Assembly: GCA_947652115.1 (NCBI GenBank)
Contig: OX393561.1
Coordinates: 27,868,315 to 27,932,314 of the forward strand
Direction of reading: 5' to 3'
DNA length: 64,000 nt
Origin: Blastomussa wellsi
Taxonomy: Eukaryota; Cnidaria; Anthozoa; Scleractinia; Plerogyridae
The notes under the pieces were generated by a model. It made no database searches. It saw only the letters and a list, made by a program, of their open reading frames with translations, and had not been told where the DNA came from. Positions 42,675 to 55,929 of this stretch are shown one piece after another. Position numbers and translations under genes: made by a program. The stretch's first letter is position 1. Every line of letters begins with the position of its first letter.

Positions 42675-45600
42675 ATGCCCCTGCCAAAAAAAATTCCTAG
42701 AGGTGGAAAATCCAAAAGTCAAGATGAAGGTCGTGTGTTTGCAAATCGCTACCGTGTGCAGAAACGGCTTGGAAGTGGAAGCTTTGGAACTGTTTACTTG
42801 GTGGAAGACATGAAGACCAAAGGCGAATGGTAAACAATTTAATTAAATAACTGGATTGTTGGTAACCTGCTGATACAGCTGGAAATTCGTTGTTCTTTGT
42901 ACGTTGCATAAATGTGCATGGTATAATTAAAATGTTACATCGTCCAGCTTTCACGCGCCGTTGAATCCCAATCTCGTACATTCCTTTGGCTTCTGATCGT
43001 ATCAGATATTTATATGTTTATGCCCAGTAGTGGGATCGTTTGATACAGAATTTTCCCTTTTGTGCCTTTGCTATATTTTGCACATTAGAATCATTGGAAT
43101 CATTCATTGGAGATATTTTATGATCTCGAGTTTTTCAAATGGCCTTTTTTGACCACACGATGCATGTTCATGTGCAAGAGGGTGTTGTGTTACAGTGGCT
43201 GCATTTATAGCGGAGCTCCGGCAGCCCGAAGCCGCAGAGCGGAACCCCATACCAAAAGAAATAGGAGAACCTAGCAAGCATACAAAGTACAAAAAGGAGA
43301 ACCATGCCTTTCATTTCTCATCGTCAAAATGGCAAGTGGCATGACTCGCGGGCACATGCAAAATGCATACGTACATCTGTATGAACCACATGTCGCCCCA
43401 AATATAAATATGGCAGCCATAGTCCAGAGAGTTCGACCTGGTTAACATTTTTACAGGTTACCATAAGTTTACATCTTTGCCATGTGATGGTCAATTGACA
43501 ACTGTCAAAAGAAGGTGACCAGTATCACATGATCAGATTGCTGGCTCAGATTTAGAACTCATCGGGGGTCACTATTTGTTTTGAAGTTGACCGCTGTCCA
43601 GGTATTGTTTTTTCATTGATCGCAGGCTCAGGTCCTATTTGTTTTGGCTTCTCGTATGATTTTAGAAGACACTCCATGGTCATTCTCAGAAGAGAAGAAT
43701 ACTGTACATGTGTTTACTGGCTTAAAATGTTGCTTATGAATGAATTTATCCTTGTCTAAATGTTTCCAGAAATGGGCTAAGAAATCAAATTTTCATGAAA
43801 GCTGATAACCTCAGAAAAGCAACTTCGTGACAATAAGTACAATTATAAAATAAAAGGTTATTACGTTTTAGGCAAAAATCTGTTTTGTTCTCAGTCTGTA
43901 TTTTGTACCCGACTGGACAAATTATCCACTAGATGTATTATCTGTTGGATGGATAGCTTGTCTTTCCAACAACAAATTTTTAATTCCTATAATTGTTTGT
44001 TTAGATATTCAGTGTAAATCATACCCCTTATGCCAAAATGGCTGCTGATTGATCATTTACGCACATACAAATTGGCCCTTGTTACCTTGTTCAAGATAAA
44101 ATATTCATTTGATTTTTGAGCTTAAAAACGAGGCAAGAAGGGCTAATTTGAATACCAACAAAAGAATATTAAGATGGTAGCCATTTTGGAATAAGGTTTA
44201 TTACGACAGATCTTTTGGTGTTGGACGTAGTGATAGCATGCTGAGAGATGGCACTCGTAGCAGTGTTGGTGAACAAATATAGAAGAAGAGCATTAGATAT
44301 TGCACTACAGAGGAGAATATCCTATGTTCAGTGCATGCTTGAGCCCGAAAGTAACTTCATGTTGTTTGACTTTGTTTCCCCTTCTGCTTTTGGGGAAACA
44401 ATTGCTTTGCCAAACAACATCTTGAAATAGGCATCTCAGCAAATTTTGCAATAATACAGAAACCAGTCCCTCTCAGGTTACAACTTCATCGAAAACCATC
44501 TTTGTTGCCTTTCTGTCTAGATTTAAAGATGAATGATCTGTCTTCGACAAGTTATCAGTAACTTGTCTTCAGGCAAGTCACATGGTGACAGACAAATTTT
44601 GCTCCATGAGTCATCTTATTAGCACCATCGTAGGTGGATAATTAATTTTGTAGCTAACACTTTAAACACTTTTTTATTTTATTTTCTTACAGCGCGGCAT
44701 GCCTTAGTATGGCCACACAACAAACTTTTTTGACAAGTTAGCCAATCAGAGAACGAAAATTTGTTGGAGTTGTCCCGCCTCCTTGTTAAAAGCACGAGAG
44801 GTTTCGTGACAACAGCTTTGAACATTGCAAGGAGGCGGGACAGCTCAAACAAATTTGTGCTCTCTGATTGGCTAATTATAAGTTGTCAAAAAAGTTTGTT
44901 TAGTGGCCACACTAAGATGCATCACGCTGCAAGACAAAAATGTCAAGTTTATGTTGACCCGCAGATAGCAAATTTGCTATTCGAGGCGGGTCAATCATTA
45001 AAAACTTTAATTGCAATATTAAGAAAAGAAACTAAAAACTGAATAGTTAGAAATTGTCTGATTATAGAGAGACGCATAGTTGGTAAATGCATCAATAGTT
45101 GTACCAACTAGTAGTAATCAAAGATTAGGAGTGCATTTGACGACTTCGATTCACTTGGCTTCATTTTGATTTGGTTTTCTGAAATGCAAGTTCTGAAATC
45201 AACATTTTTAAATATCAGTACGAAACTCTTAACATAACTAGCTGAGGAACATGATTTTTCCGATTTATTCATACAAGTACAGTGTTTTTGCATTACGTGA
45301 CACCGCTATTCACGAATAACAAAATTGCAGTCAGTGCTGTGGACTGCACTGATTAATTGTCAGCCAAAACAAAAAATTGACTAGTAGTAGCAGTAGTCAA
45401 ATAATCACAAACCTCAAGACGAAGATGACAAATATCATTTCTTTGTCGCCTAACAAATATAAACAAATTAACATAGCAAACGCACATGCAAGCTAAAATG
45501 CAAACATAAAATTCACGAGTTTTAAAATGCAATGTGTTGCTTGGGCAAATTGCAGCATCTGTTTCCTAGAAAACACACCAGCAGTGATATCTAGCTTCAG

Positions 45601-48600
45601 TCATCTTTGCCAGTAGTATTGGATCCTTCGGAGAAGGTTGCTCTGAGTGAGCTTTGATGATATCATAGGCATGCTTCTGCATTTGTTAGATTTCTGACCA
45701 CAAATTGTGGCCAATTTTCAAACTACGCCACTTAAATTTCTGAAAAACAGATGACTTAGTTCGTTTTTCGCCCCTGGTGTGGGGCAGCCAAATCGATGTC
45801 GCAACTTCATACCAAGGTGAACCGACCCATAAGACTTCGCTCAAGTCTGGATTAGGACTGCCTTCTACAAATGCAATAAAGTATGCAAGCAAATTAGATA
45901 CTAAGTAATTGGATCAATTTATTGTACAGTCTTTGAGTTTGGAGGTAAGTTTAAATTCAGCCATTATAAAAATTAGATGTACATTGAGTAGGATGAAAAC
46001 CTAACCTCTCCTCACATTGCTTGGTCCATACCAGAAAGACCTGGGGCAACATTCACCCCATATGGCTGTAGTGTGGTTTATTTCCTCACTTTGCTTGGTC
46101 CATACCAGAAGGACCTGAGACGACATTAATGTTGCCCAATGTGGCTGTAGTGTGGTCTGTTAATAACAGGAAGATATTTGAGTCCTATTAATAGTTAAGG
46201 TGGCTCATCTGAGTTTTCAGAACCACACCAACCCAGCTTTAACCCAACATGTTTTTATCATGTTTTTCAGACATTTTGAACATTTTCTAGTCAGTTATAG
46301 TCTAAATATGCTTCAAATTTCTCCAAAATGCATTTGCAGAATGAAGGCATGCCAGGTTTTTCACTAGTATCTCATTTAACGATATTTTAGCTTGGGCATG
46401 CGCACAAATCAAAATTTCGAGAAAGAGACCCACGTCTTTAGGCTTTTCGATTTCTTTATTTTTATTTTTCGCTTTTCCTTTCTCCTTTCCTCATATCTTT
46501 TTTATGCTTTAACATGGAGTAGCCAAGGGTAAGTGAGGGAAATTTTCCTCCTAGTTTTTGGCGGAAAATTCTAAGCGTTTTCTTGCATATTTCAAGCTCC
46601 ATTGGCCCAATCAATATCATCTGGGTATCATTGGAAAGCTCTTTTCCTTCTGTAGAACTGGGATAAATGGGATTCCTATTTTATAAAGACTGATGACATC
46701 AGAAGCGGAACAAAGGTAAAGGTCAATGGGTTAAAAAGCTAAATACTTCACTCTCTTGGGTTCGTTGGCCAAGATTTTTTACGCATTTACATTGGCATCA
46801 GTGTTACCATAGCAATGAAATGCTGAATTTTATGTCATCGTTTCATTGTTATGATAATACTGATGCCAATGAAATCTCATTTTTGGAAACACTATTCAAT
46901 CTCTTGTAAACGTTCGAAAAATGGGGGTTGGTGTGGTTCTGAAAAACGCAGATGAGCCATTTCAATGAAAACTTTGTATCTTCCTCTTTTCTTTATTTAC
47001 TAAAAAGGGATATTCTCTCTTAGGAAGGTTTTGAAGGAAATATTTGTTGGTGAACTCCAGCCAGATGAAACGGTTGATGCCATGAGAGAAGCCAGATTGC
47101 TGTCTGATGTATGTTTTTTTTTTCATGTACCTATTGTAAATACAACTTCTGTTTTGGCTAGCCTGAAGTAAAGTACTGTATCTTAAATGCCAACTCTCCC
47201 AAATACAGAATGAATCTCCCCTTCTACCTTGTGGGTCACCAAATCTCCTGGATATGTAGGAAAATGCTTAAAATATGAGTTCTCGCTCTTGCTTTGGATG
47301 ATTTTGGGAGGAAATTTCAAAATATTTTACACATTTTGGGGATGAATTGGCAGAGCTGTCTGTCTGGATTTTATTTTTTTTAGGCTGACTTCTCTGCAGT
47401 GTTGTTACAGATTTACTGACAGTTGGAATAATATTTTAGATTTAAAAGTTTATGAAAAGAGCTCTAATTAATTGCTATATTTTGCTTTTTCATTTGATAT
47501 GTTATGTTTAAAAGTGCTAGTATGATGAAATTTGGGTCTCACCTATCTAAGCCATTTTAGAACATTTAGAATAAAGTCTGCATGAGAAGAAAAATGCTGC
47601 TTACTTTGTTAAAGTATCTCTTTCTATTCCATTAATTTAAAAATTATGTGCAAATTACCATTTAGTTATTAAATGATGTCATAGACTCAACCAAATCTTA
47701 ACTTTTTGACACCTGGAGATTTTTGAAAACAAAACCTGTTTCTTTAGACATTTTGAGCATTTTCTGGTCAGTTTTTGGCTAAATCTGCCCCAGATCACGC
47801 CAAACTGCCTTTACAAAATAAAGGTGTGCCATGTTTCTGTTAGCATCACATTTAATGACATTTTAGCTCGGGCATGTACAGTTTTTGCTCTCCAGATCAC
47901 TAAAATATTGAAAACAGGTTCAAGGCGACTAGGAAAGAGTGCATTGCTTTGAGAACAGTTAGTGTACTAAAGTTCAAGTGTCTGTGCAGCAAATTGGCTG
48001 AGATACCAAAATATTTATACATGTGATATTGAATTGGGTTGTGTATGATGTCATTAGTCCCCAATTTGCATATTTAAATATCTCAAGAACTATTATTTTT
48101 TGATTTGCCAAAAATAGAATTATAATACAATGATTAATAAATAAAAACAACTCAATATACAGATAACGATGAAAATACAAAACTACAGTATAATATGTTA
48201 AGGTGGAAAGCAAAATGGCGAAGGAACCTAATAAAAAACCACGGGGCTTGTAAGCTTAAGTTCCCTCACAATAAACACAAGATGACTGATATTAGATAAT
48301 TTATGACAAGCCTATAATACAGATTCTAATGTTTACATGAAGTTCTTTTTAAAGGATCACTGTCATGGTACTTTGGCATCATTTTAAAATGCTGGAATAT
48401 GTTCTTGCATCAATGGAAACCCAAAAATAATGGTGTACTGTAAGTTTGTTACCTAGGACTATATCACTATACTGAAACCTTTTATTGCTGCCTATCACTT
48501 AGGATGGCAAGGATGGAAGTGGATTGAAATTTGAAAAAACTTGCCAGTTTTTACCAATTCTAGAGCCATTCCTTGAAAATATCACCAGAAATTCATTATG

Positions 48601-51108
48601 GTTTCCTCTCTGAGGCACAATTCGTTTGATATCTTCTTGTTAGTCCATCAGGAGCATTTTGAACCCCCTTAAAAGTACCAGATAATGAGTTTAGCAATGA
48701 ATGAAGCTAAAAACACCAAAAACCCTATGACAGTGCTCCTTTAATACCCCTAAAATGGCAAGGTGTAAAAATTTGATCATACTTGTTAAATTTTCAGCTT
48801 AACCATCCTAACATCGTCAAGTTCTTGGACAGTTTTGTAGATGGGGAGTTCTTCTGTATTGTTACGGAATATTGTGAGGTAAGCTTTCTACTAGCCTATG
48901 TGTAGCCATACCCACCTCGCAAGGAAAAACGGGAGGGAGGGAATGTCTACGAAAAGCTGACACAAATTGTGTTATGTGACGTCACAGTAATATACATAAT
49001 TATGCAATATATCTTTTCATGTACATGCTTTTCTTTTAATTCAATGTCGCTTTCAATTGTGTACTGTGTTTTAAAGAGATTACGAAGGATTGCGAGCGAT
49101 GTTTGGTTGACAGCAACAAGAAAACAATCTTTGATGTAAACATCGCGCTCGCAAATTTGAATTTTCAAGCGTGTACTCGCTCTCAGAGTATAGCCATTGG
49201 TCAAAGAAAACACAACAGGGCTTTACAGACTCCTACATTTCTGGCATTTGTTCATTGTAGTTCTATATTTATTCTGTCTGTCTTGGTTTTGAAGGGCACA
49301 CTATGCTGTTTTATTTGGAGGTGTTTTTTCTTCCAAAGAACGATAGCACTGTCATTTGTGGCTGCCGCCATACAATGTACTGATGTCAAAGCAACCATTT
49401 CATGTTTTGTTCGTTCGGTTGTGGCCTGCTCCGGGCTCATTTATATTTGCAAGATTATGCTATAGCTCTGAGAAAAATCGCTCTGATGTTTTCCGTGACG
49501 ATGTTGATAGCTTGTGTTGTTGTTTTCATATTTGTCTTTGTCTAGCGTCGTGCTAGACATGATGTGGAATTGTTTTCAGAGAGCCGTCATGCCACAGAGA
49601 ATGTGTTTCTTGCATTTGTTTTGATCTTGAAGATTAAACTCGCGTGTTGTAGAGTGACATTTATAAGCCATTTCAGTTTGTGGACCCTTGTGTGCCGTAG
49701 AAAATCTGTTTCTTGCATTCTTTTTGATCTTGAATGTAAACTCGCATCTTCTAGAGAAGACATTTCAGTCTGTGTGGCAACTACCGGTCCTGACATATCT
49801 GCTCATGTTACATCTATCTCGGCCTATCGGTGTTCTCGAAAGAATAGATCAAGCTGATGATGTTTCTGACTTAGAGTGGCTGTCACTCTCAGATTAACAA
49901 CAAAACCTTGTGCTGTGTCTGTCTGCTTTCTTTGTAGAGAGCTATTTGCATTGTGTTAATGATATAGGCCACTTCAGAAAATACCACAGTACTCTTTGTT
50001 AGTCCCCAAAATTTTGCATAAGCATTGTTTTAGTTTTGTCTTGGGACCATTGTAAGTCCTATGAGAAACTGGAAGAAATGGTTATGCAAAATTTTGGGGA
50101 CAAACAAAGAATAATGGTGTTTTGTGAAGTGGCCTATTGGCCATTACTAAAATAATGAATTATTTATTACATTTTTTATATCACTGTCCTCCATAAAATG
50201 AAGACCAAGCTATTACTGTGTAATTGTTATTATGACATAGAGGGCAGAATTACTGAATGCTGATTGGCTGAGACAGAGGGCATTTTTCATTAATTTTGGT
50301 AATTGCCCGGGGCAAAATTACTTGATCCTGATTGGGCGAGCGTGAAATTTTCTCGTTTCCAATTGGCTGAGCGCGCTGCACTGAGTTGGCTTCATGACGG
50401 CGGGATTTTGAACAAAATTTTCAACCACAGCGCTCGCTTGTGCGTTGCCTCGGAATTTGCTTAAGTTTCCCGATTTATTTGGTGTAAAAAGAATGGAATC
50501 TTTGTGGTAGCTTAAAACTAGATGGAGAAAGCTTAATCTCGGCAAACAGAAGGATATTTCCATTGAAAACTTCCATCAGCAAGACACTGCGAGTTTGTGA
50601 CGAAAATCATTCATGGCGATGGCGGCCAACTGAATTCTTGCCGCTTCTTCGTTTCGCTTCTGTCAAAAATGGTTTTACCACGTGCAACCGAAATGAAGAG
50701 CACAGTGTTTGTTCAGAGAAGGAAGATGGTCAACTTAAACAAGTGGAATTATCTCTACTAGTTTGCTTGGACTGGCCACTTGGACTCGCTATCAATGTCT
50801 AAGGATTAACGTGTCAAGCAGTTCGCAGTGGCAATCTTCAAAGCTTAGAAACAGGTGAACAAAATTATGCTTTTCATCGCTCATTTCGTATACACTCAAC
50901 TTATTTATTTTCACGACTTACATTAAGATTTCAGCTTACATAACTGTCGTCTTTATCGTATTTTGAACGTTTTTTGATCATCATGTTGTTTTGTCACGTG
51001 ATGTTAGTAAGCTATGTTTTCGTTCCGCTCGCTAGATTAGCTACGCGCCTTGAAAGTTTCCAGAAAAGTTTGCCCTCTATGTCATAAACAAGTAATCACA
51101 TGTCTCCT

Positions 51109-51151
<43 letters not shown>

Positions 51152-54100
51152 AGAAATTGCGCTCGGCCTCATGTGATTACCTATACTTATTGTCATCATT
51201 GACATCATCATCATTATCATCGTCATAATTGTCATCATCATCATCATCATCATCATCAATCATCAATCATCATGTTAAATTTTATTTACTTAGGGAGGTG
51301 ATCTGGATGACAAAATCAAGGCTTGGAAGAAAGCTGGAAAGAGATTTGACGAGTCATTAATTTTGGCATGGTTTATTCAGTTAGTTTTGGCTGTCAGATT
51401 CATGCATGAAAAGTAAGTACATGTACACTGTAGTTGACTTTGCTTTCAACTGATTTCTCTAAACAGTTTAAGTGTTCAAATGCTGGTTACTGCCAGTACT
51501 GTTAATCTCTTAACCTGCAAACTTGTTTAATAGTTTTGATTGTAAAGTAAGCACTTTATTATAGTTGTTTAGCCACCTTGTTAATGCAGCTATGGAAAAT
51601 AGCTGCTTTGTGTGCTTTACACAAGACAATTGAGAGAACTCAATTCTGCTAATACCTTTGTTGATATCTTGATCTATTTGGTTGTTGATCACATGTTTTT
51701 CCATAAAATGTAATTGTTTTTGCGTGTTAAAACAAGTTTTGTAATGGTTCCTTTGAGTTACTTAATAAGTAGTCCCTGTTATGTTTAGGTGTAAGTGTTT
51801 TTTTCTAACTTGTGAGGTTTTCCATGTGCCTTGATGCACTATCAAGACTGTGTAGACAATAGGACCCCTAAAAGAAAAGGTGCTTCTTCAAAATTCAGTT
51901 TGGTTTGTTTAATTGCATGAGGAGAGCCTCCATAATTTGGTTACATAATACCGGTACACTACTATTCAAGGCAAACAAATCTTAAATGTGTACTATCTTG
52001 ACAAATTATCCGTCAAATGAATTACCGGTATACGTTTGAAATAATGGATATCATTTAAAACTGATTTTTGTGATAAAATGGTAGAGTGTAAAACTACTAT
52101 CGAACAATGTGTCCGTGACATAGACAACTGGATGGTCATCAACAAGCTCAAACTAAATCAAGACAAGACTGAAGTTGTTCTTATCAGCTCAAAATATCGT
52201 CCCAGGCCTCCTTTAGAGTCTCTTCAAGTTAGCAATGTGATAGTTGTACCATCATCCTCAGCCCGAAACTTTGAGGAATCAATTTGCAAGTCTACTCGTT
52301 ATCAAATAAGAAATATCGCCAAAATCAGAAAGTACATTGATTAGGAGAGCGCCAAAATTGTTCTTCATGCGTTTGTCACTTCGAAATTGGATAGCTGTAA
52401 TTCGCTGCTCTATGGTCTCCCGCAGCATCTACTTTCAAAATACAACAGCTCGAGTTGTTACACATACTAGGAAATTTGATCATATAACCCCTGTCCTAAA
52501 ACAGCTCCACTGGTTACCTGTCTGTTACCGTATAGTTACAGTACTGTGCAAAAGTAATGAGAGCGAATTTCAACGAAGTTCGATGAATTTCGACGAAAAG
52601 TGGCGAATAAAAGCGAATTTTCAAAGAAAACGAAACCGAAACGAATTGCCCTCGAATTTTCGATGCCGCTATTGTTTTAACATCTTCGAAATATCAGCGA
52701 TGTTAGCGAAAGGCCGCTAGAAAAGTCGCTCGACTTTTCGTTGAGCGTATCGAAGTTTCACGAGAACTTTCGATGAGCAACTCGAATTTTCAAAAGGTCG
52801 TTCGCATATTGATGATGCACGATACAGTGTTTAGGTTATTCGAATTTTCGAGCTTTTCACGTGACGCTTTTAACTAACAATAAAATTCTTGTGACTGGCT
52901 CTTACATCAAGTGATTGTCGCGTAAGCATGGCAACCTTCCGCGTTACTTTTATTTGGCAAGATTTCCTATAGCAATCATTATTCAGTAAACAATCATGGT
53001 GAAGGTATCCAACTATACGCGTAAACGAATTCAAGCTCTTACTGAATGCGGTCTTCAACCTGTTGCAATTTTCAAGCAATTACGGTTTGAAGGTCTCCGA
53101 GTCAGTTATCCAAGTGTTGCAAGAATAGTCCGCAGAGTGAAACTTACCGGATCTATCGAGAACAGCGCCAGGTCAGGTCGCCCAAGAAAGCTGAATGAAG
53201 CCGGTAAATCCTTCATCGAAGTTCAGATGCGAACAAATGATGAAACAACCAGCCGCCAGATCCAGAAAAGGCTTGCCAAGCGTGGTGTCATGGTCCATTC
53301 CTCTACAGTCTGCGAAAAAACACTAGGCAAGAATAGCCTCATAAGTTAGTAATACGCGTGAAGTTTCAAATGTGGTTATATTTTTATTATTCTATAGGAT
53401 TCTGTCTTATTAGCCGATTGTGAAAATAGCTTTCTTTATTCTATAGGAGTCTGTTGTATTAGCCGATTTTGAAAGTAGCTTTCTTTATTCTATAGGATTC
53501 TGTCGTATTAGCCGATTGTAAAAGTAGCTTTCCTTATTTATGTATATAGATTCGTGTTATCGGACTAGTTTCATACAGATATTTGTTAGCATGCAACCGT
53601 AAACTTTTAGATTGTAATTGAGTTTAACAACTAATATTAAACAAAACATTGCTCTAAACATTGTTTGCTTTATTATCTTAGCTTTAGGCGGTCGTTGTTA
53701 ATTGTGTAAAGCGTTGATTTAGTTCCTTTTAAAGCGCTTATCAGTTAAGCAAATCTATTATTGGCATTGCGGAATTTTGACAGTAAGGAATAAAATTTGC
53801 ATCTTGAGTTATGTTGACACGCTGGTTGCTCCTCGCCTGTCTGTTACGGTTAACCATGTTCTCAACGTTCGTAGTGTTTGCCTTCTTAGAGGAAGGAACA
53901 ATTGACTCAGAACTCGATAAATTCCCCATGTTCAAGGCATGGCAGTGTTCTCATTGAAGAGTGAATTTTTGCACAGTCGGGATAAAGCGGTCTAATTCGA
54001 AGTATAAACATTCTGACTAGTTTCTTTCGACAGCGGTAACAATACGTTACATATAAGTACCGCTAAGTCAATCAAACTAAATTATGTTCACCCACAAGTT

Positions 54101-55897
54101 TTGGTCTTTGAATAGTTTTCTGTCCTCCTTTGAAAAAGGCTTTCCTTCTGTGAAGCGATTTAAAAACTCGTGCGTGCATGCAGTGAAGCGAAGCAGTGAA
54201 GCGAAAAGATTGTTATCACGGCCAAACAGACCGCAAGTACGTATAAAGCTGAGGCGGTTTCGTGTGCAAGAATGTTCAAAGCAGTCCTTGGAAGTTTTTT
54301 CTTTCGATAAATTTCACATGTTCGAAGCGAATGGCGGTATTCTCCTTTTTATTTTGAACACGGCCGGGGATAAAACAGTTTTATCATTGAAGTGTAGACA
54401 CTGAAATCCGCCATAAATTTTGACAAGAAATTTACATGTTTGTGTGGCCACGTACAGGTGTGCTTCGAAATTAACATGCGTCTAATCAAATTGAATCACA
54501 ATCCTTGTCACATTTTAAATCGCACTAAACTACATGTCTTTGGTCGTAAAAACTTTTTCTTCCGTTTTACGAGAGGGCTTCCTTCCGGGACAAGAAAAAG
54601 CACTAATGAGCACTGAAGCGGAAAATGTTTCTCACGCCCGCGGGAAGTGATGTGAAGTTGTTTGCTTTAGAGCCTCGAAAGTTCGATGATCTTCCCTCTC
54701 CTTGGCGAATTAATTCTTCGACTTTTCGCTGCCTTGAAAGTTCGTTTCTTCGAACTTTCTCAGTGTATTGCGAATTTTCGATTGACCATGATAGTTTTCG
54801 TTCGAATTTTCTGGCAGGCAGTACGAATGTTCCTTCGAAAAGTCCGTGATATTTCGAGGAAAATTCGCGAGAACAAAGGCCGGCTTTCGTCGAAATTCGC
54901 TCTCATTACTTTTGCACAGTACTGTAATTCTCCTGCGGGTCTACAAACCTCTCAATGGAACAGCGTCTTGCTACATCAGTGACTTACTTAAGTATCACAC
55001 CTCTCAAAGGACATTAAGATCGACCTCTCAAAAACTTCTGGCAACCCCAAAAGCTAGACTAAAAACATATGGAGAGAGAGCATTTGCTGTGGTGGCACCG
55101 AGACTATGGAACTCGACCCCACTTGAACTAAGATCCAGTGGTTTGATTGACATTTTTAAACGGAATTTAAAACCATACCTTTTTAAACACGCTTTTTAAA
55201 TCCTATAATTTTTAATGATGTTTAACTTATTGAAACTGAAACTGAAACTGTGATGTACTCTGATCAGTTTAAGTACATACACCCCTCTCAACCAGCTAGG
55301 AGATGTGGTGTCTGCACCAATGCAATCAAAGCTTTGGTTTGTGGGATTTGGTCAATAAGAAGATGAAGTCCATGTCTGGTACACTTAACCAACACTTACC
55401 AAGTTACTTGGATGCGTTCATCTGGTTTCAAAACTTTTCAGGAGACAGAGCATATTTCCAGCTGTTGGAAGACATTGTTGAGCTGCTTCCTCTGCAATAA
55501 AGAAAAAATAGATCCTTTATTGCATAAAAAGCTCCTTTAGGAGCCACCACTAACATAAAAGAGAATAACCAACAAAACATCACTTTCCCTTCCCCATCCC
55601 AAATTATCCCAATTGATCCATCAACTCACCTCACTAGTGCCCAGCCAGGCTGAGTGAAAGTGTGGCTGAGTGTGATGGACTGGGCTGATTTAGCATGAAA
55701 CAAATAAGAGTGTTACATTTTTAAAGCCAAAATTTCCAAACTTATTGTAAAAGAAACTCTACAAATTGTTACAGATTTTAAATAGTGTGACAGGAAACAA
55801 CTAACTCAATAATTACAGGATTTAATTGTAGGACAACAAGTCACTAACTAAAACATCAATGCATTGCCTATGCATGTTGTATTCCCAGGATGTCATA

Positions 55898-55929
<32 letters not shown>

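Larger units (their letters stand above)
52539..54924 (+). mobile_element. Tc1/mariner element, 2386 bp, nested in a LINE
   Basis: Perfect 33-bp inverted ends start CAGTACTGTGCAAAAGTAAT. TA lies directly on both sides (52537-52538 and 54925-54926), as Tc1/mariner insertions require. The ends are followed by many degenerate TTCGA and GCGAATTT steps. The only recognisable coding part is the N-terminal DNA-binding domain of the transposase. The catalytic DDE part is absent, so it could move only with help from another copy. Confidence 0.9.
52078..55250 (+). mobile_element. LINE 3' part, interrupted by a Tc1/mariner element
   Basis: The left part (52078-52538) encodes CVRDIDNWMVINKLKLNQDK TEVVLISSKY of the RT C-terminal region, then, after frameshifts, ITPVLKQLHWLPVCYRIV. 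The right part (54927-55197) resumes with LLRVYKPLNGTASCYISDLL, LRSTSQKLLATPKARLKTYG and FAVVAPRLWNSTPLELRSSG, ending FKRNLKPYLFKHAF. Together they make the RT tail of a CR1/L2-type LINE, split by the insertion. TGAAAC repeats at about 55230-55250 may be its 3' microsatellite tail. The frame is broken, so it is inactive. NEK11 intron 4. Confidence 0.75.

Noticed and set aside
44761..45042. 93-codon plus-strand ORF
   Set aside because: It begins inside the arm of a hairpin MITE and shows no domain.
49103..49897. Several overlapping ORFs of 60-120 codons in NEK11 intron 3
   Set aside because: No domain, low-complexity hydrophobic composition and overlap with a 103-bp direct repeat; likely chance frames.
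55910..55929. Independent microsatellite
   Set aside because: It sits exactly at the 3' end of a minus-strand LINE copy and is better read as the LINE tail.
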